Positions 54,771 through 62,938 of a stretch of 64,000 nt of DNA are shown here, one piece after another. The first letter of the stretch is position 1. Each line of letters starts with the position of its first letter. A program made the position numbers and the translations under genes. The stretch comes from Methanoregulaceae archaeon UBA467 (lineage in GTDB: Archaea > Halobacteriota > Methanomicrobia > Methanomicrobiales > Methanospirillaceae), in contig DASP01000017.1 of the NCBI GenBank assembly GCA_002503825.1, forward strand, positions 106,623 through 170,622, written 5' to 3'. A model generated the notes under the pieces. It saw nothing but the letters and a program-made list of their open reading frames with translations. It was not told the origin of the DNA and ran no database searches.

Positions 54771-54998
54771 TATCCTGTATCTTTCAGGTTCAGCGAAACC
54801 TTCCCCGGTGATTCCTATGCGGATGAATGGTTATTGCGAACGGTCCGACTGCCGCCGGGTATGCCGGGGAGAGCGAAAAAACCAATCCCTGATGATACCC
54901 TCCTGAATCAAATCAGGAAACATTTTCGATAAATATATCATTTCGTTTTCAAAGGATATGCATAACGACCGAACCCGAATACAGAATCTGGGGGCTTC
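54771..54998. other. Intergenic region with hairpin and promoter-like sequence
   Basis: No gene. TCCTGA-atcaaa-TCAGGA (54901-54918) is a perfect six-base stem that may end the upstream transcript, and GATAAATATATC shortly after (about 54928-54940) is TATA-like, so the next kinase gene may have its own promoter. Confidence 0.4.
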
Positions 54999-57290
54999 AT
55001 GAAAATCCTCATTGTTGACGACAATGCCGAAAGCCGCTACATGCTTGAGTATACGCTCCGGGCAGACGGGTACGAGACTGAATCCGCGTCAAACGGCATC
55101 GAAGCGCTGGAGAAACTTAAAAATGACTCCTTCGATGCCGTCATTTCTGACATCATGATGCCGAAAATGGACGGGTTCCGGCTCATACAGGAGTGCAGGA
55201 ACGATGCTTCGCTCAATAAAATTCCCTTCATCTTCTACACGGCGACGTACACCGAAAAAAAAGACATTGATTTCGGGCTCTCTCTCGGCGCAGTGCGCTA
55301 TATCATCAAACCTACGGAACCGGACGAGTTCCTCTCCATCCTGAACGAAATCCTGAAGAATATCCCCCGGGAGGCTCCTCCCGGATCTGCAATGCCCGCT
55401 ATGAAGGAAACAGTATTCCAGGAGGAATATTCGCGCCGGCTGATTAACAGTATGGATAAAAAGATTCGGGAGCTGACGGAGAGCGAGGAGCGGTTCCGCA
55501 CATTTGCCGGCAATCTTCCCGGGATTGTCTATCGCCAGTATATACGTGACGATGGAAACCGGATGGAATTTTTCAATGACCAGTTAATGGTCCTGACCGG
55601 ATACACCCCTGATGAACTTACGGCAGGAGAAATTTGCTCAATTGAGCCGTTCATTTTACCCGGGGACCGCACCCGGGTTGTGGCGACAGTGAATGAAAGC
55701 ATCCTTAATAAGGTGCCTTTCGAAGTCGAATACCGCTTCAGGCACAAGTCCGGGAAGATCGTTGCGTTTCTGGAACGTGGGCGGCCTGCCACGAATACTG
55801 ACGGCGTGGTTACCTCGATTGACGGTGTAATTTTTGATATCACCGATAAAAAGGAGACCGAAGAAGCGCTGCGGAAGAGCCAGGCCCATTACAAGCAGCT
55901 GGTCGAGAATATCAACGACGTTATCTTCACCATTGACCTGGCGGGAATTATCACGTATATCAGCCCGGTCATCTACCGGCTGTACGGATACACCCCTGAT
56001 GAAGTCATAGATAAGCATTTTTCAGGATTTGTCCACCCTGATGACCTCCCCTCCGTCGCCGTGGCGTTTAATCGCAGGGTTGAGGGAGACTACCGGGAAA
56101 ATGTCTTCAGGATCCGTGCCAGGGACGGCAGCGAACGGTATGTCAGTACAAAACAGACGCCCATCATAACAGATGGTGAAATCACCGGGTTCAATTACAT
56201 CATGGCTGATATCACTCAGCGCACACGGGCGGAAGAAGCCGTCCGGGAGAGCGAGGAGAAGTACCGGTCACTGTTTGAACACATGCTCAACGGGTCAGCC
56301 TATTGCCGGATGTTGTATGACGACCAGGGTCAGCCCGTGGACTTTGTCTACCTGAATGTCAATCGTGCGTTCGAAGAGCTGACCGGATTAAAGGACGTGG
56401 AAGGGAAAAAGGTGACTGCGGTCATCCCGAAAATCAGGGAATTAAATCCGGAGTTGTTTGAGATCTACGGCAGGGTTGCGCTGACCGGCACTCCTGAGTC
56501 ATTTGAACTCGATTTCAGGCCGCTGAATTGCTGGTTCCACGTATCAGCATTCAGTCCTGAAAAGGATCATTTCGTCGCGGTTTTTGAGGATATCACCGAA
56601 CGGAAACAGTCTGATGAAGCGCTCCGGCAGGCAAATAAGAAACTTAACCTGCTTTCCAGCATTACCCGCCACGATATTCTGAACGGGGTGGCAGTCCTGA
56701 TGGGCTATATTGATCTTGCCAGTGAAGAGGTTCAGAGCCCGGGAATGAAGGAATATATCGGCCATATGGAGAAGGCCGCAAAGACAATCCGGCACCAGAT
56801 CGAATTTACGAAGGAATACCAGGAGATTGGTGTGAGTGCTGCGACCTGGCAGAATATCAGGGACACGGTACAGAAGACCGGATCGGTATTCAAGATGGAT
56901 AACGTGACCCTGACGATAAACTGCGGGAATAGTGAGATTTATGCAGACCCCCTCCTCCAGAAAGTCTTCTATAACCTCTTTGATAATGCATTCCGCCATG
57001 CGCCGCCGTTCACGTCAATCACCGTACGCTGTGACGAGACGGAGGGTGGAATGTCTGTCGTATTCGAAGACAATGGCGCCGGGATCCCGGAAGATGCCAG
57101 GAAACATCTGTTCGAACACGGTTTCGGGGAGAATACCGGTCTCGGGCTGTTCCTCTCGCGGGAGATCCTCGCAATAACAGGAATTACCATCATGGAGAAC
57201 GGAGAGACGGGGAAGGGAGCCCGGTTCGAGATGACCGTGCCGAGGGGAAAGTTCCGGTTGTCGGGAGCAGAGAAAAAAACGGGCGTATAG
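54999..57290 (+). CDS. REC-PAS histidine kinase (soluble hybrid)
   Basis: A 763-residue cytosolic protein: receiver (about 1-125, phospho-site D51 in ISDIMMPKMDGF), three PAS domains (about 160-285, 290-410 and 415-545), then the dimerisation helix SITRHDILNGVAVLMGYIDL with H558 and a short ATPase domain with FYNLFDNAFRHA, DNGAGIPED and GLGLFLSRE. The receiver is about as close to the one at 53217 as two recent copies would be (both have D..MPGMDGFRLI-type ends and FYxATYT). It probably takes phosphate from or passes it to the other members of this block. Confidence 0.91.
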   Translation: MKILIVDDNAESRYMLEYTLRADGYETESASNGIEALEKLKNDSFDAVISDIMMPKMDGFRLIQECRNDASLNKIPFIFYTATYTEKKDIDFGLSLGAVRYIIKPTEPDEFLSILNEILKNIPREAPPGSAMPAMKETVFQEEYSRRLINSMDKKIRELTESEERFRTFAGNLPGIVYRQYIRDDGNRMEFFNDQLMVLTGYTPDELTAGEICSIEPFILPGDRTRVVATVNESILNKVPFEVEYRFRHKSGKIVAFLERGRPATNTDGVVTSIDGVIFDITDKKETEEALRKSQAHYKQLVENINDVIFTIDLAGIITYISPVIYRLYGYTPDEVIDKHFSGFVHPDDLPSVAVAFNRRVEGDYRENVFRIRARDGSERYVSTKQTPIITDGEITGFNYIMADITQRTRAEEAVRESEEKYRSLFEHMLNGSAYCRMLYDDQGQPVDFVYLNVNRAFEELTGLKDVEGKKVTAVIPKIRELNPELFEIYGRVALTGTPESFELDFRPLNCWFHVSAFSPEKDHFVAVFEDITERKQSDEALRQANKKLNLLSSITRHDILNGVAVLMGYIDLASEEVQSPGMKEYIGHMEKAAKTIRHQIEFTKEYQEIGVSAATWQNIRDTVQKTGSVFKMDNVTLTINCGNSEIYADPLLQKVFYNLFDNAFRHAPPFTSITVRCDETEGGMSVVFEDNGAGIPEDARKHLFEHGFGENTGLGLFLSREILAITGITIMENGETGKGARFEMTVPRGKFRLSGAEKKTGV

Positions 57291-57293
57291 GGA

Positions 57294-57809
57294 TCACCCC
57301 TCGCTGTCCGGTGACAGGTCCTCTGCAGGGACAAATAACGGACCCTTGCGATTGCAGCCGGTGATGACCGGAGTGAGGGACCGCAGCGGTACGGTGTGAA
57401 GCTGCTGATCAATGAGCATATTCAGTGCACGGCCGGAGGTCGAGAGCCGGGCGGTCCCGATCACCCCTGCCGTGTCAAGGAGCCGGATCGATCCGACCCC
57501 GCCGGTAAGGGCCAGGTCAAGATCCTCATCACCGAGAAAGAACCCGCGGGGGTCGAGGTCAGACCGGATGATCAGGTCCCCGTTGTCCATGTAGACCCGG
57601 CCGACCTTCTCAAACGTCGGTTCGGGATGGGTGGTCACGACCCAGGATGACCCGATCGAACTCTCCGGTGTGGATGCCGATACCGGCTCCGTCTCATCTA
57701 TTGGGACGGTTGCCGTTATTGTCGGTTCCGGTTCTGCCGGGGGTGTTTCCGGTCCGGAGAGGAACAATGATTTTATTTTCCCTACCAGGTTTTTCAGGGT
57801 GTCAATCAT
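57294..57809 (-). CDS. Unknown protein with proline/threonine-rich N-terminus
   Basis: A 171-residue protein. After a short amphipathic start (MIDTLKNLVGKIKSLF) comes a Pro/Thr/Glu linker (about 18-55), then a compact beta-rich domain (VGRVYMDNGDLIIRSDLDPR to LHTVPLRSLTPVITGCNR). No family recognised. Its last 30 codons have a near copy at 47170-47330. The start overlaps the previous gene by four bases. It is the last gene of the minus-strand chain from 62.8 kb before the strand changes. Confidence 0.6.
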   Translation of the reverse strand: MIDTLKNLVGKIKSLFLSGPETPPAEPEPTITATVPIDETEPVSASTPESSIGSSWVVTTHPEPTFEKVGRVYMDNGDLIIRSDLDPRGFFLGDEDLDLALTGGVGSIRLLDTAGVIGTARLSTSGRALNMLIDQQLHTVPLRSLTPVITGCNRKGPLFVPAEDLSPDSEG

Positions 57810-58051
57810 GCGATCGCCTCCTGCCAGACCGGTGATGGGGTGGTCATCTGCCTCATCTTTTTAAGGTGGTAATAATCACGGTTGTAATTTGAAATCCGGT
57901 CCCTGTTCTGCCGGTAATATACCCGCCGTCGTTCCTGCATCTCGTCGGTGTGGGTGAGGTAATACTGGCGATACCAGGCACTGCGTTTCTTTGCCACCGC
58001 CTCTTTCTTCGCCTTCCGGATGGCATCACCCAGGTTGATAGTCCCGATCAT
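57806..58051 (-). CDS. Small basic protein, unknown
   Basis: An 81-residue protein rich in Arg, Lys and Tyr (RSAWYRQYYLTHTDEMQERR, YYRQNRDRISNYNRDYYHLK), a composition that suggests nucleic-acid binding or an intrinsically charged helix. It overlaps its neighbours on both sides by four bases (ATGA), which shows it is translated in the chain. No family recognised. Confidence 0.6.
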   Translation of the reverse strand: MIGTINLGDAIRKAKKEAVAKKRSAWYRQYYLTHTDEMQERRRVYYRQNRDRISNYNRDYYHLKKMRQMTTPSPVWQEAIA

Positions 58052-58206
58052 GCCGTCACCTCGTCCAGCGTGACCTGCCCTTTGAGTGTGCGGACGTATG
58101 CCCTGAGTGATTGAAGTTCCTGCTCCTTCCTCTTGATCTGGATCTCGTAGCCGTCTATAATGTCCCGTCTGGTCGGGAAGAACATTTTTCGGATATAGTC
58201 ACTCAT
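58048..58206 (-). CDS. 52-residue coiled-coil-like protein, unknown
   Basis: MSDYIRKMFFPTRRDIIDGY followed by EIQIKRKEQELQSLRAYVRT, a charged helix. Too short for homology calls, but start and stop each overlap a neighbour by four bases, which supports it as a real gene. Confidence 0.6.
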   Translation of the reverse strand: MSDYIRKMFFPTRRDIIDGYEIQIKRKEQELQSLRAYVRTLKGQVTLDEVTA

Positions 58207-58457
58207 CTGATCGCCCCCTGCAGGACGGTATCATTCAGAACCCCGCCGGTCCACAGGTCGGCCGATTCATAGAACGTGTCTCCAATCCGCAGGACCGGGG
58301 CCTCCATTGCAAAGCACTGGTTTACCCGGAGTTCCGTGATGCCTTCGGCCGAACCCATATCAAGACAGGTGAAGGGGATGGAGTGATCCCCGAGCCATTT
58401 TTTCAGTTCTTCGCACCGGGGACAGACCGGGAGGCTGTACACAATAATCGGGGTCAT
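58203..58457 (-). CDS. Glutaredoxin-like protein
   Basis: An 84-residue thioredoxin-fold protein. MTPIIVYSLPVCPRCEELKK has the CPxC redox motif at residues 12-15, and MEAPVLRIGDTFYESADLW has the cis-proline before the last strands. It could reduce disulfides, for example in a viral ribonucleotide reductase or in a coat protein; no target is encoded next to it. It is the third of five tightly overlapping genes. The longer open frame to 58547 has no support. Confidence 0.75.
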   Translation of the reverse strand: MTPIIVYSLPVCPRCEELKKWLGDHSIPFTCLDMGSAEGITELRVNQCFAMEAPVLRIGDTFYESADLWTGGVLNDTVLQGAIR

Positions 58458-58618
58458 GTCCTCCCCTCCTGGTGTAACATCTCCGCGATCTCGTACTGGA
58501 TGATCTCTCGCCGGTCCTCCAGCTCTGCAATCTGCTGTGCGATACAATCCCTGCGGTCAAGCAGTTTTTGCAAGCGGATGGCCGGGTGTGTGGTATCGTT
58601 GAGTGTTGGACCGCTCAT
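58454..58618 (-). CDS. 54-residue helical protein, unknown
   Basis: MSGPTLNDTTHPAIRLQKLL, then DRRDCIAQQIAELEDRREII and EMLHQEGRT; a heptad-like coiled coil in the second half. The start overlaps the primase-helicase stop and the end overlaps the glutaredoxin start, each by four bases. Confidence 0.6.
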   Translation of the reverse strand: MSGPTLNDTTHPAIRLQKLLDRRDCIAQQIAELEDRREIIQYEIAEMLHQEGRT

Positions 58619-61600
58619 GATCCCGCCCTCCCTTCGGCCTGCTGCCTCTGTTCACGGGTACAACACGCCTCGCAGAGTTTTACCCCGGCATCAGGATCAC
58701 TATAAACAGCCACACCAAGTTGACAGACCGTGCACCTGCCGATCTCCTTTGACGTACGTTTCAATCCGGTGAGGTTGATTACGCCCGGTAACGGTGGAGC
58801 TGCTGCCCGGTCCCTTCGCACGGCAGCATCATAGCACCTCCGGCAGATCCGCCGGGCCGGGTCTTTCTTCCGCTTCTCCCGGCCGGGTGTGAATTTCTCG
58901 ATGTATGCCACACCTTTCTTCCCGCAGGAATGACACTTTGCACGACTTTCCGGCAGGTCGAGTCTCTTGTAGTCAGCCGCCCGGACTTTTCCCTCGTTCT
59001 CCTTCCATACTTCCATAGAACCGGGCTGTCCTTCCGTATCCTTCCACTGCTTTGGAAGGGATATTCCAGCCTTATCCGGTTGGCTTCCGGTAATCGGTAT
59101 TGTTTCGTTTGAGTTTGAGGTGTGCACTTCTGCACTTCCACTTTCATAGAGAGAGTGTGATACAGTGACTGAGGCAGTTTCACCACACTCTATACTTTTA
59201 CAATTGCGGAAGTATACATCCTTATACACACACATATGTGTGTTATTATCTTTAGATAGAGAATCCGCGTTCATGGTATCGTTTTTCTGTCCTTCCACAT
59301 GTGTGGAAGGAATGCGGAAGGATGCAGAAGTTGCGGAAGGGTGATCGTTATCATCACGGTCCGGGTCTTCATCGATCCACACTGCTCCACCCATGGACCA
59401 TGCAGTAAAGAGGTCAAGGTCGAAGGTGTAGGCGTTTGTTCGTCGTCGTGTCGATGCTCCGGACTCCTGGTCGTCTGTCACAACCGTCCGGTCAGTGTAG
59501 GCGATTGCCGGACACTTCTCCAGCAGGCCGCTGTAGGTGGATCCCCGGCTGGCATACCCGTGTAAGAGTTTGTGGATAGCCCCGTTTGAAAGACCGGTCG
59601 ATTTCTGGAGCATCGGGATAGTAAATTCCGCCCAGCGGGATTGTTCGATAACTACAACAAGGCAGGATTCTTTCTTCGTGAGTTTGGTCGTCTGCCCGCC
59701 TGTGGTCCCGTTCAGCTGACCGTAGAGCCGGGCTGCTTCGGTGAAGTCCTCCCGTGTCGCTGTAATGCATGGCAGGCCTGCGGCCTCCTGCCGGTCCCGT
59801 TGCATGAACCGGAGCAGTGCGTTCGCCTTGATAAGGTCGAGCAGCATATCAGGGTTCCTCCGGTTCTCTGCGGCCTGGAACCGTATCCGGTTTGCAAACG
59901 GGATAATAACGTGAATCCGTTTCTGGCCGAGTATCTCCCACATCGCCCGGCACATCATCACCTCCTCGCTCTCGTCATTCCCCCGCTCCGGAGGGGTCAT
60001 GTTCTGATGGAGGATGCGAGTCAGGACCCGCTCGTCCTGCTCGGGAGAGTCATCGATCCAGCAGGTGAGCATCCGGTTGAATACCTGGTCATCCCCGGAC
60101 CCCTCCACCTTGGCGACCCACCAGATGCACCGCTCCGGGATGGTGCAGATCTGGCCCTTGCGGTCCTTGTTGACCGTGCGGTACATGAACGGCTTCCGGA
60201 AGCTGGTCGTGACCCCTTTCAGGATCTCGGCCATGTCCTCGGAGAGTGCGGTGTCATCGAGCACGATCGACATGCCGGGCTGCAGGTCATCGATATAGAA
60301 CAGTGCCTTATTCGACATCGCCCCGGACAGCCGGAACCGTTCGGGGACCTGCCGGAGCATGGTCGAAAAAGCATGGCTTTTCCCCTTCCCGCTCTCGCCG
60401 GTTACCGAGACATGCAGACCGTTCGTGTTGATGACCGACCGGGACGCCAGAGACATGATTAGACATTCCGCAACGGTTTCATCCCCCTCGTGGTCAAGCG
60501 CAAAGGTCCGGATCATGGCCCGTTTCGGGTCACCGTGTTCCAGAACGGTAAGGGCCTCGTCCCTGCCCGGGAGGTCGGCCGCTGCCGGGGTCGGCGGGAT
60601 CCCGCCGGGTGGCCTGATCGGACTGGTCTGTTTCCTCTCCCCTCTCTGCGCCGTGTTCCCTCTCTGTTCATACCGGTCCCGGAGGTCCTGCCACCGCTGC
60701 TGTCCCGCCCCGCAGGAAGCATGGTGACAACCGGCGTACATACCGCCGCCTGGGAACTGGATGGCAAAATCCCCGTCTTTGTGCCCGCCCGAGAACGGGC
60801 ATTCATCGAGGATGAACAGCGTCCCGCCCTGGTATGGCTTCTCTACCTTCACACCGATTCGGTGGTCGCTTAACCATTCACGAAGGTCGATTGGTTTTCC
60901 GGGGGTTCCTTTGGGTCTGCCCGGTGTCTTTGTGCCTGCCGGCTCCGGGGTGTCTTCGGGCAGTGCGGAGGCCAGCCGGGCGAGGAGGTCCACATTCACC
61001 GGATGCAGTTTTTCAGGTGCATCGATGATTGCGGACCTCCGGTGCGGCCGGGTATCGGTGTGGTCTCCCTTCCGGGACATCGTTCCGTAGAGCTTCCAGA
61101 TCCGGGCTGCGTTATGGTTCGCGGTGTCCACATCGGCCACCCGGTCCCCGAACAATGCCGCGAGGACCTCAAGACAACGCTTCACCAGCTCCCTGCTCCG
61201 GTCATCATTCGGCAGGTCCACCCGGTAGAGCAGGTGTGCACCGTTCCCCGAGTCGGCCAGGACCGGGGCAGGCCAGCCGCATTCTCTCCCGAGATAAGCG
61301 GATATTTCCGCTGCCCTGACAATCGCTGCCTGGTGTTCCTCATCGGTCGAGGACACACCCGACGGCCGGCAGGGGTCTATATCCACTGGAAACCATTGCC
61401 GGGCAAGAATGTCCGCATCCGCTGTGGTGGCATCCTTTTTGCCGAGCCTCATCTTGATCCGGTTCGCTCTGCGGGCGAGAAGGGCCGGGTTCACCTGGTT
61501 CAGGGTCACATAGATCCCCTGAACGGTTGCCATCCCGTCGAGAGCCTCTACTTTTGCCGCCAGCTCGTCGGGGGAATCGAAGTATCCCGAGGCCATCCCG

Positions 61601-61680
61601 TCATCGGTGATGACCCGGACCTCGACAACCTGGCCGGGAGTGAACAGGAGACGGGCAGCGGCGAGGACCTCATCGGACAT
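58615..61680 (-). CDS. Primase-helicase replication protein of the integrated element
   Basis: A 1021-residue protein. The N-terminal 220 residues resemble an archaeo-eukaryotic primase: FPVDIDPCRPSG (metal D100, D102), LADSGNGAHLLYRV and HNAARIWKLYGT. A zinc-like cluster (CPFSGGH, GCHHASC, about 294-323) follows, then an ATPase/helicase domain with Walker A VTGESGKGKS (428-435) and SIVLDDTALS for the acidic box. The C-terminus bears zinc knuckles CHSCGKKG and CTVCQLG with CEACC. Such fusions start replication of viruses and plasmids. ATG 61680 with GGGGGATC upstream overlaps the previous gene by 11 bases. Confidence 0.8.
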   Translation of the reverse strand: MSDEVLAAARLLFTPGQVVEVRVITDDGMASGYFDSPDELAAKVEALDGMATVQGIYVTLNQVNPALLARRANRIKMRLGKKDATTADADILARQWFPVDIDPCRPSGVSSTDEEHQAAIVRAAEISAYLGRECGWPAPVLADSGNGAHLLYRVDLPNDDRSRELVKRCLEVLAALFGDRVADVDTANHNAARIWKLYGTMSRKGDHTDTRPHRRSAIIDAPEKLHPVNVDLLARLASALPEDTPEPAGTKTPGRPKGTPGKPIDLREWLSDHRIGVKVEKPYQGGTLFILDECPFSGGHKDGDFAIQFPGGGMYAGCHHASCGAGQQRWQDLRDRYEQRGNTAQRGERKQTSPIRPPGGIPPTPAAADLPGRDEALTVLEHGDPKRAMIRTFALDHEGDETVAECLIMSLASRSVINTNGLHVSVTGESGKGKSHAFSTMLRQVPERFRLSGAMSNKALFYIDDLQPGMSIVLDDTALSEDMAEILKGVTTSFRKPFMYRTVNKDRKGQICTIPERCIWWVAKVEGSGDDQVFNRMLTCWIDDSPEQDERVLTRILHQNMTPPERGNDESEEVMMCRAMWEILGQKRIHVIIPFANRIRFQAAENRRNPDMLLDLIKANALLRFMQRDRQEAAGLPCITATREDFTEAARLYGQLNGTTGGQTTKLTKKESCLVVVIEQSRWAEFTIPMLQKSTGLSNGAIHKLLHGYASRGSTYSGLLEKCPAIAYTDRTVVTDDQESGASTRRRTNAYTFDLDLFTAWSMGGAVWIDEDPDRDDNDHPSATSASFRIPSTHVEGQKNDTMNADSLSKDNNTHMCVYKDVYFRNCKSIECGETASVTVSHSLYESGSAEVHTSNSNETIPITGSQPDKAGISLPKQWKDTEGQPGSMEVWKENEGKVRAADYKRLDLPESRAKCHSCGKKGVAYIEKFTPGREKRKKDPARRICRRCYDAAVRRDRAAAPPLPGVINLTGLKRTSKEIGRCTVCQLGVAVYSDPDAGVKLCEACCTREQRQQAEGRAGS

Positions 61681-61867
61681 GATCCCCCTCTTCTTTCGGT
61701 GGGTGCCCTTCGATAATCTCACAGACCCAGAACGTTTCCCCCATCAGGTGCCGGGGATATGCAGCGGCACACCGGCTCCCCTGGCAGAGCACAAACACCC
61801 TCCCTCTTGACATGATAGGGCATATTTTTGGTTTTACGACATGGGAGTTCTGCCGTTCATACCACAT
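61670..61867 (-). CDS. Small cysteine-containing protein, unknown
   Basis: A 65-residue protein, MWYERQNSHVVKPKICPIMS, with further cysteines in VFVLCQGSRC and FWVCEIIEG. GAGGTG lies four bases before the ATG at 61867, inside the end of the resolvase-like gene. It overlaps the start of the primase gene by 11 bases. A shorter form from 61813 is possible. No family recognised. Confidence 0.55.
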   Translation of the reverse strand: MWYERQNSHVVKPKICPIMSRGRVFVLCQGSRCAAAYPRHLMGETFWVCEIIEGHPPKEEGDHVR

Positions 61868-62165
61868 CGGACACCTCGCAGATTCCCCCCTGCAGGACAT
61901 GGAAGAACCGCCAGCCGTGGCGATCTTCCCAGATCCAGAGATGGCGGGATGCCTTATGTGGACAGATTATTTTCCGGAATGCGTCGAGATCGTCACGATA
62001 GGTCTGTGCGACCTTACCGGCGTGGGTGAGCTGAATCCGGGTCCGTTTAATCTGTAGAAATATCGGGTAATCATGTTCCCGCCATGCAATAAGGTCCACC
62101 GGCGAGCGTGAACCTGCACTCCTGATCACCTGGTAGCCGTTCGACCGGAGCAGGTCACGGGCCAT
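61857..62165 (-). CDS. Holliday-junction-resolvase/VRR-like nuclease, apparent frameshift at start
   Basis: A 102-residue nuclease-fold protein. GYQVIRSAGSRSPVDLIAWR and FLQIKRTRIQL give the serine-glycine, D and QxK residues of archaeal Hjc-type PD-(D/E)XK proteins. The likeness continues upstream of the ATG at 62165 (SNYNRSREVEY), but that frame has no start before a stop at 62211. A GTG at 62208 with GGGAGGG six bases before it is one frame off; removing one C of the CCC at 62204-62202 joins them. Either the base is extra or the gene now makes a shorter product from 62165, which has its own GGGAGGTC. Confidence 0.7.
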   Translation of the reverse strand: MARDLLRSNGYQVIRSAGSRSPVDLIAWREHDYPIFLQIKRTRIQLTHAGKVAQTYRDDLDAFRKIICPHKASRHLWIWEDRHGWRFFHVLQGGICEVSDVV

Positions 62166-62210
62166 GTATTCGACCTCCCTGCTCCGGTTGTAGTTGGATC
62201 CGGGCCACGT

Positions 62211-62519
62211 TCAGCCCTCCCGGGGTATCGGTGTCATCGGGGATGTTGCATGAGTCCCTTTTGCAACCAGGACAAAGGCGGATCTCGTTATATGATACGC
62301 CCGTTGAGAGAGAGCAATGACAATTCCCTCCCCGTTCTGGTGAGGATATGCGGTTGCTTCACTGTCGATGATTCCACCGGCCTGCCTGAGTAAGACCATG
62401 TTCCCGAAAAATAAGAGGGTCCTGATCTCCCGGCGGGAAAGATAGTAAACCCCATCCGGCGTGTCGATACGGATTGAGCCGTTGCTACACGCTCTGATAA
62501 TCTCATTGGTTTTACGCAT
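62211..62519 (-). CDS. Unknown protein of the integrated element
   Basis: A 102-residue protein: MRKTNEIIRACSNGSIRIDT, PDGVYYLSRREIRTLLFFGN, then IIDSEATAYPHQNGEGIVIA. No family recognised; mixed alpha/beta composition. GGTGATC precedes the ATG. It is the first gene with a full ribosome site after the palindrome at 62546-62561. Confidence 0.55.
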   Translation of the reverse strand: MRKTNEIIRACSNGSIRIDTPDGVYYLSRREIRTLLFFGNMVLLRQAGGIIDSEATAYPHQNGEGIVIALSQRAYHITRSAFVLVAKGTHATSPMTPIPREG

Positions 62520-62523
62520 GAGA

Positions 62524-62646
62524 TCACCGGACCGTATCGGAAAATTTTATAGCGCTATAAATAGAGTAAGCTAATGACCTCGCCCCGATTAGCTGTGTTT
62601 TGGTAGACATCATCTTAACTGGGCGGGTCACGCTCTTGTTCGACAT
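62524..62646 (-). CDS. 40-residue basic protein, unknown
   Basis: MSNKSVTRPVKMMSTKTQLI followed by GARSLAYSIYSAIKFSDTVR. GGAGGAAG is four bases upstream and its stop lies in the ribosome site of the next gene. It overlaps the gene upstream by 19 bases in another frame. Support is from spacing only. Confidence 0.4.
   Translation of the reverse strand: MSNKSVTRPVKMMSTKTQLIGARSLAYSIYSAIKFSDTVR
62546..62561. promoter_or_regulatory. Perfect 16-base palindrome containing TATA sequences
   Basis: TTTATAGC-GCTATAAA. Each half holds a TATA element, so it may drive transcription to either side or be an operator. It lies 27 bases before the ATG of the gene ending at 62211 and inside a 40-codon frame. 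Confidence 0.4.
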
Positions 62647-62774
62647 TCTTCCTCCACGATTCCGGGAAGCCCTTCTGTTGCAAAGAATTTCCCGATACCT
62701 GCGAATCCTGTCCGGATTTCGTAGGCTTGGATAACCTCTCGTGATACACGAAGTGGTTTGGTTACACTATTCAT
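62628..62774 (-). CDS. 48-residue protein, unknown
   Basis: MNSVTKPLRVSREVIQAYEI, then RTGFAGIGKFFATEGLPGIV and EEECRTRA. AGGTGA precedes the ATG at 62774. The sequence has normal helical composition and may be a small regulator. It is the first candidate gene of the element's minus-strand chain. Confidence 0.45.
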   Translation of the reverse strand: MNSVTKPLRVSREVIQAYEIRTGFAGIGKFFATEGLPGIVEEECRTRA

Positions 62775-62938
62775 AATTCACCTGTGCAGTCCCCCCGGCA
62801 GCAGAATCAAAGAGCACACAGGGAATCCTGCCGCTTTTTGGTTGTGCACCTTCAACTATAAAGATGATTTAAATTTAAAGATTCCTTTTTACAGGCTGAA
62901 AAGTAAAAGAAAATAGTTATCGCCCTGATTAAGGTTCA

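Noticed and set aside
59641..60462. 273-codon and other long plus-strand frames (also 61003-61716)
   Set aside because: They are antisense to the primase-helicase gene, whose Walker and primase motifs fix the coding strand. High GC makes long shadow frames likely.
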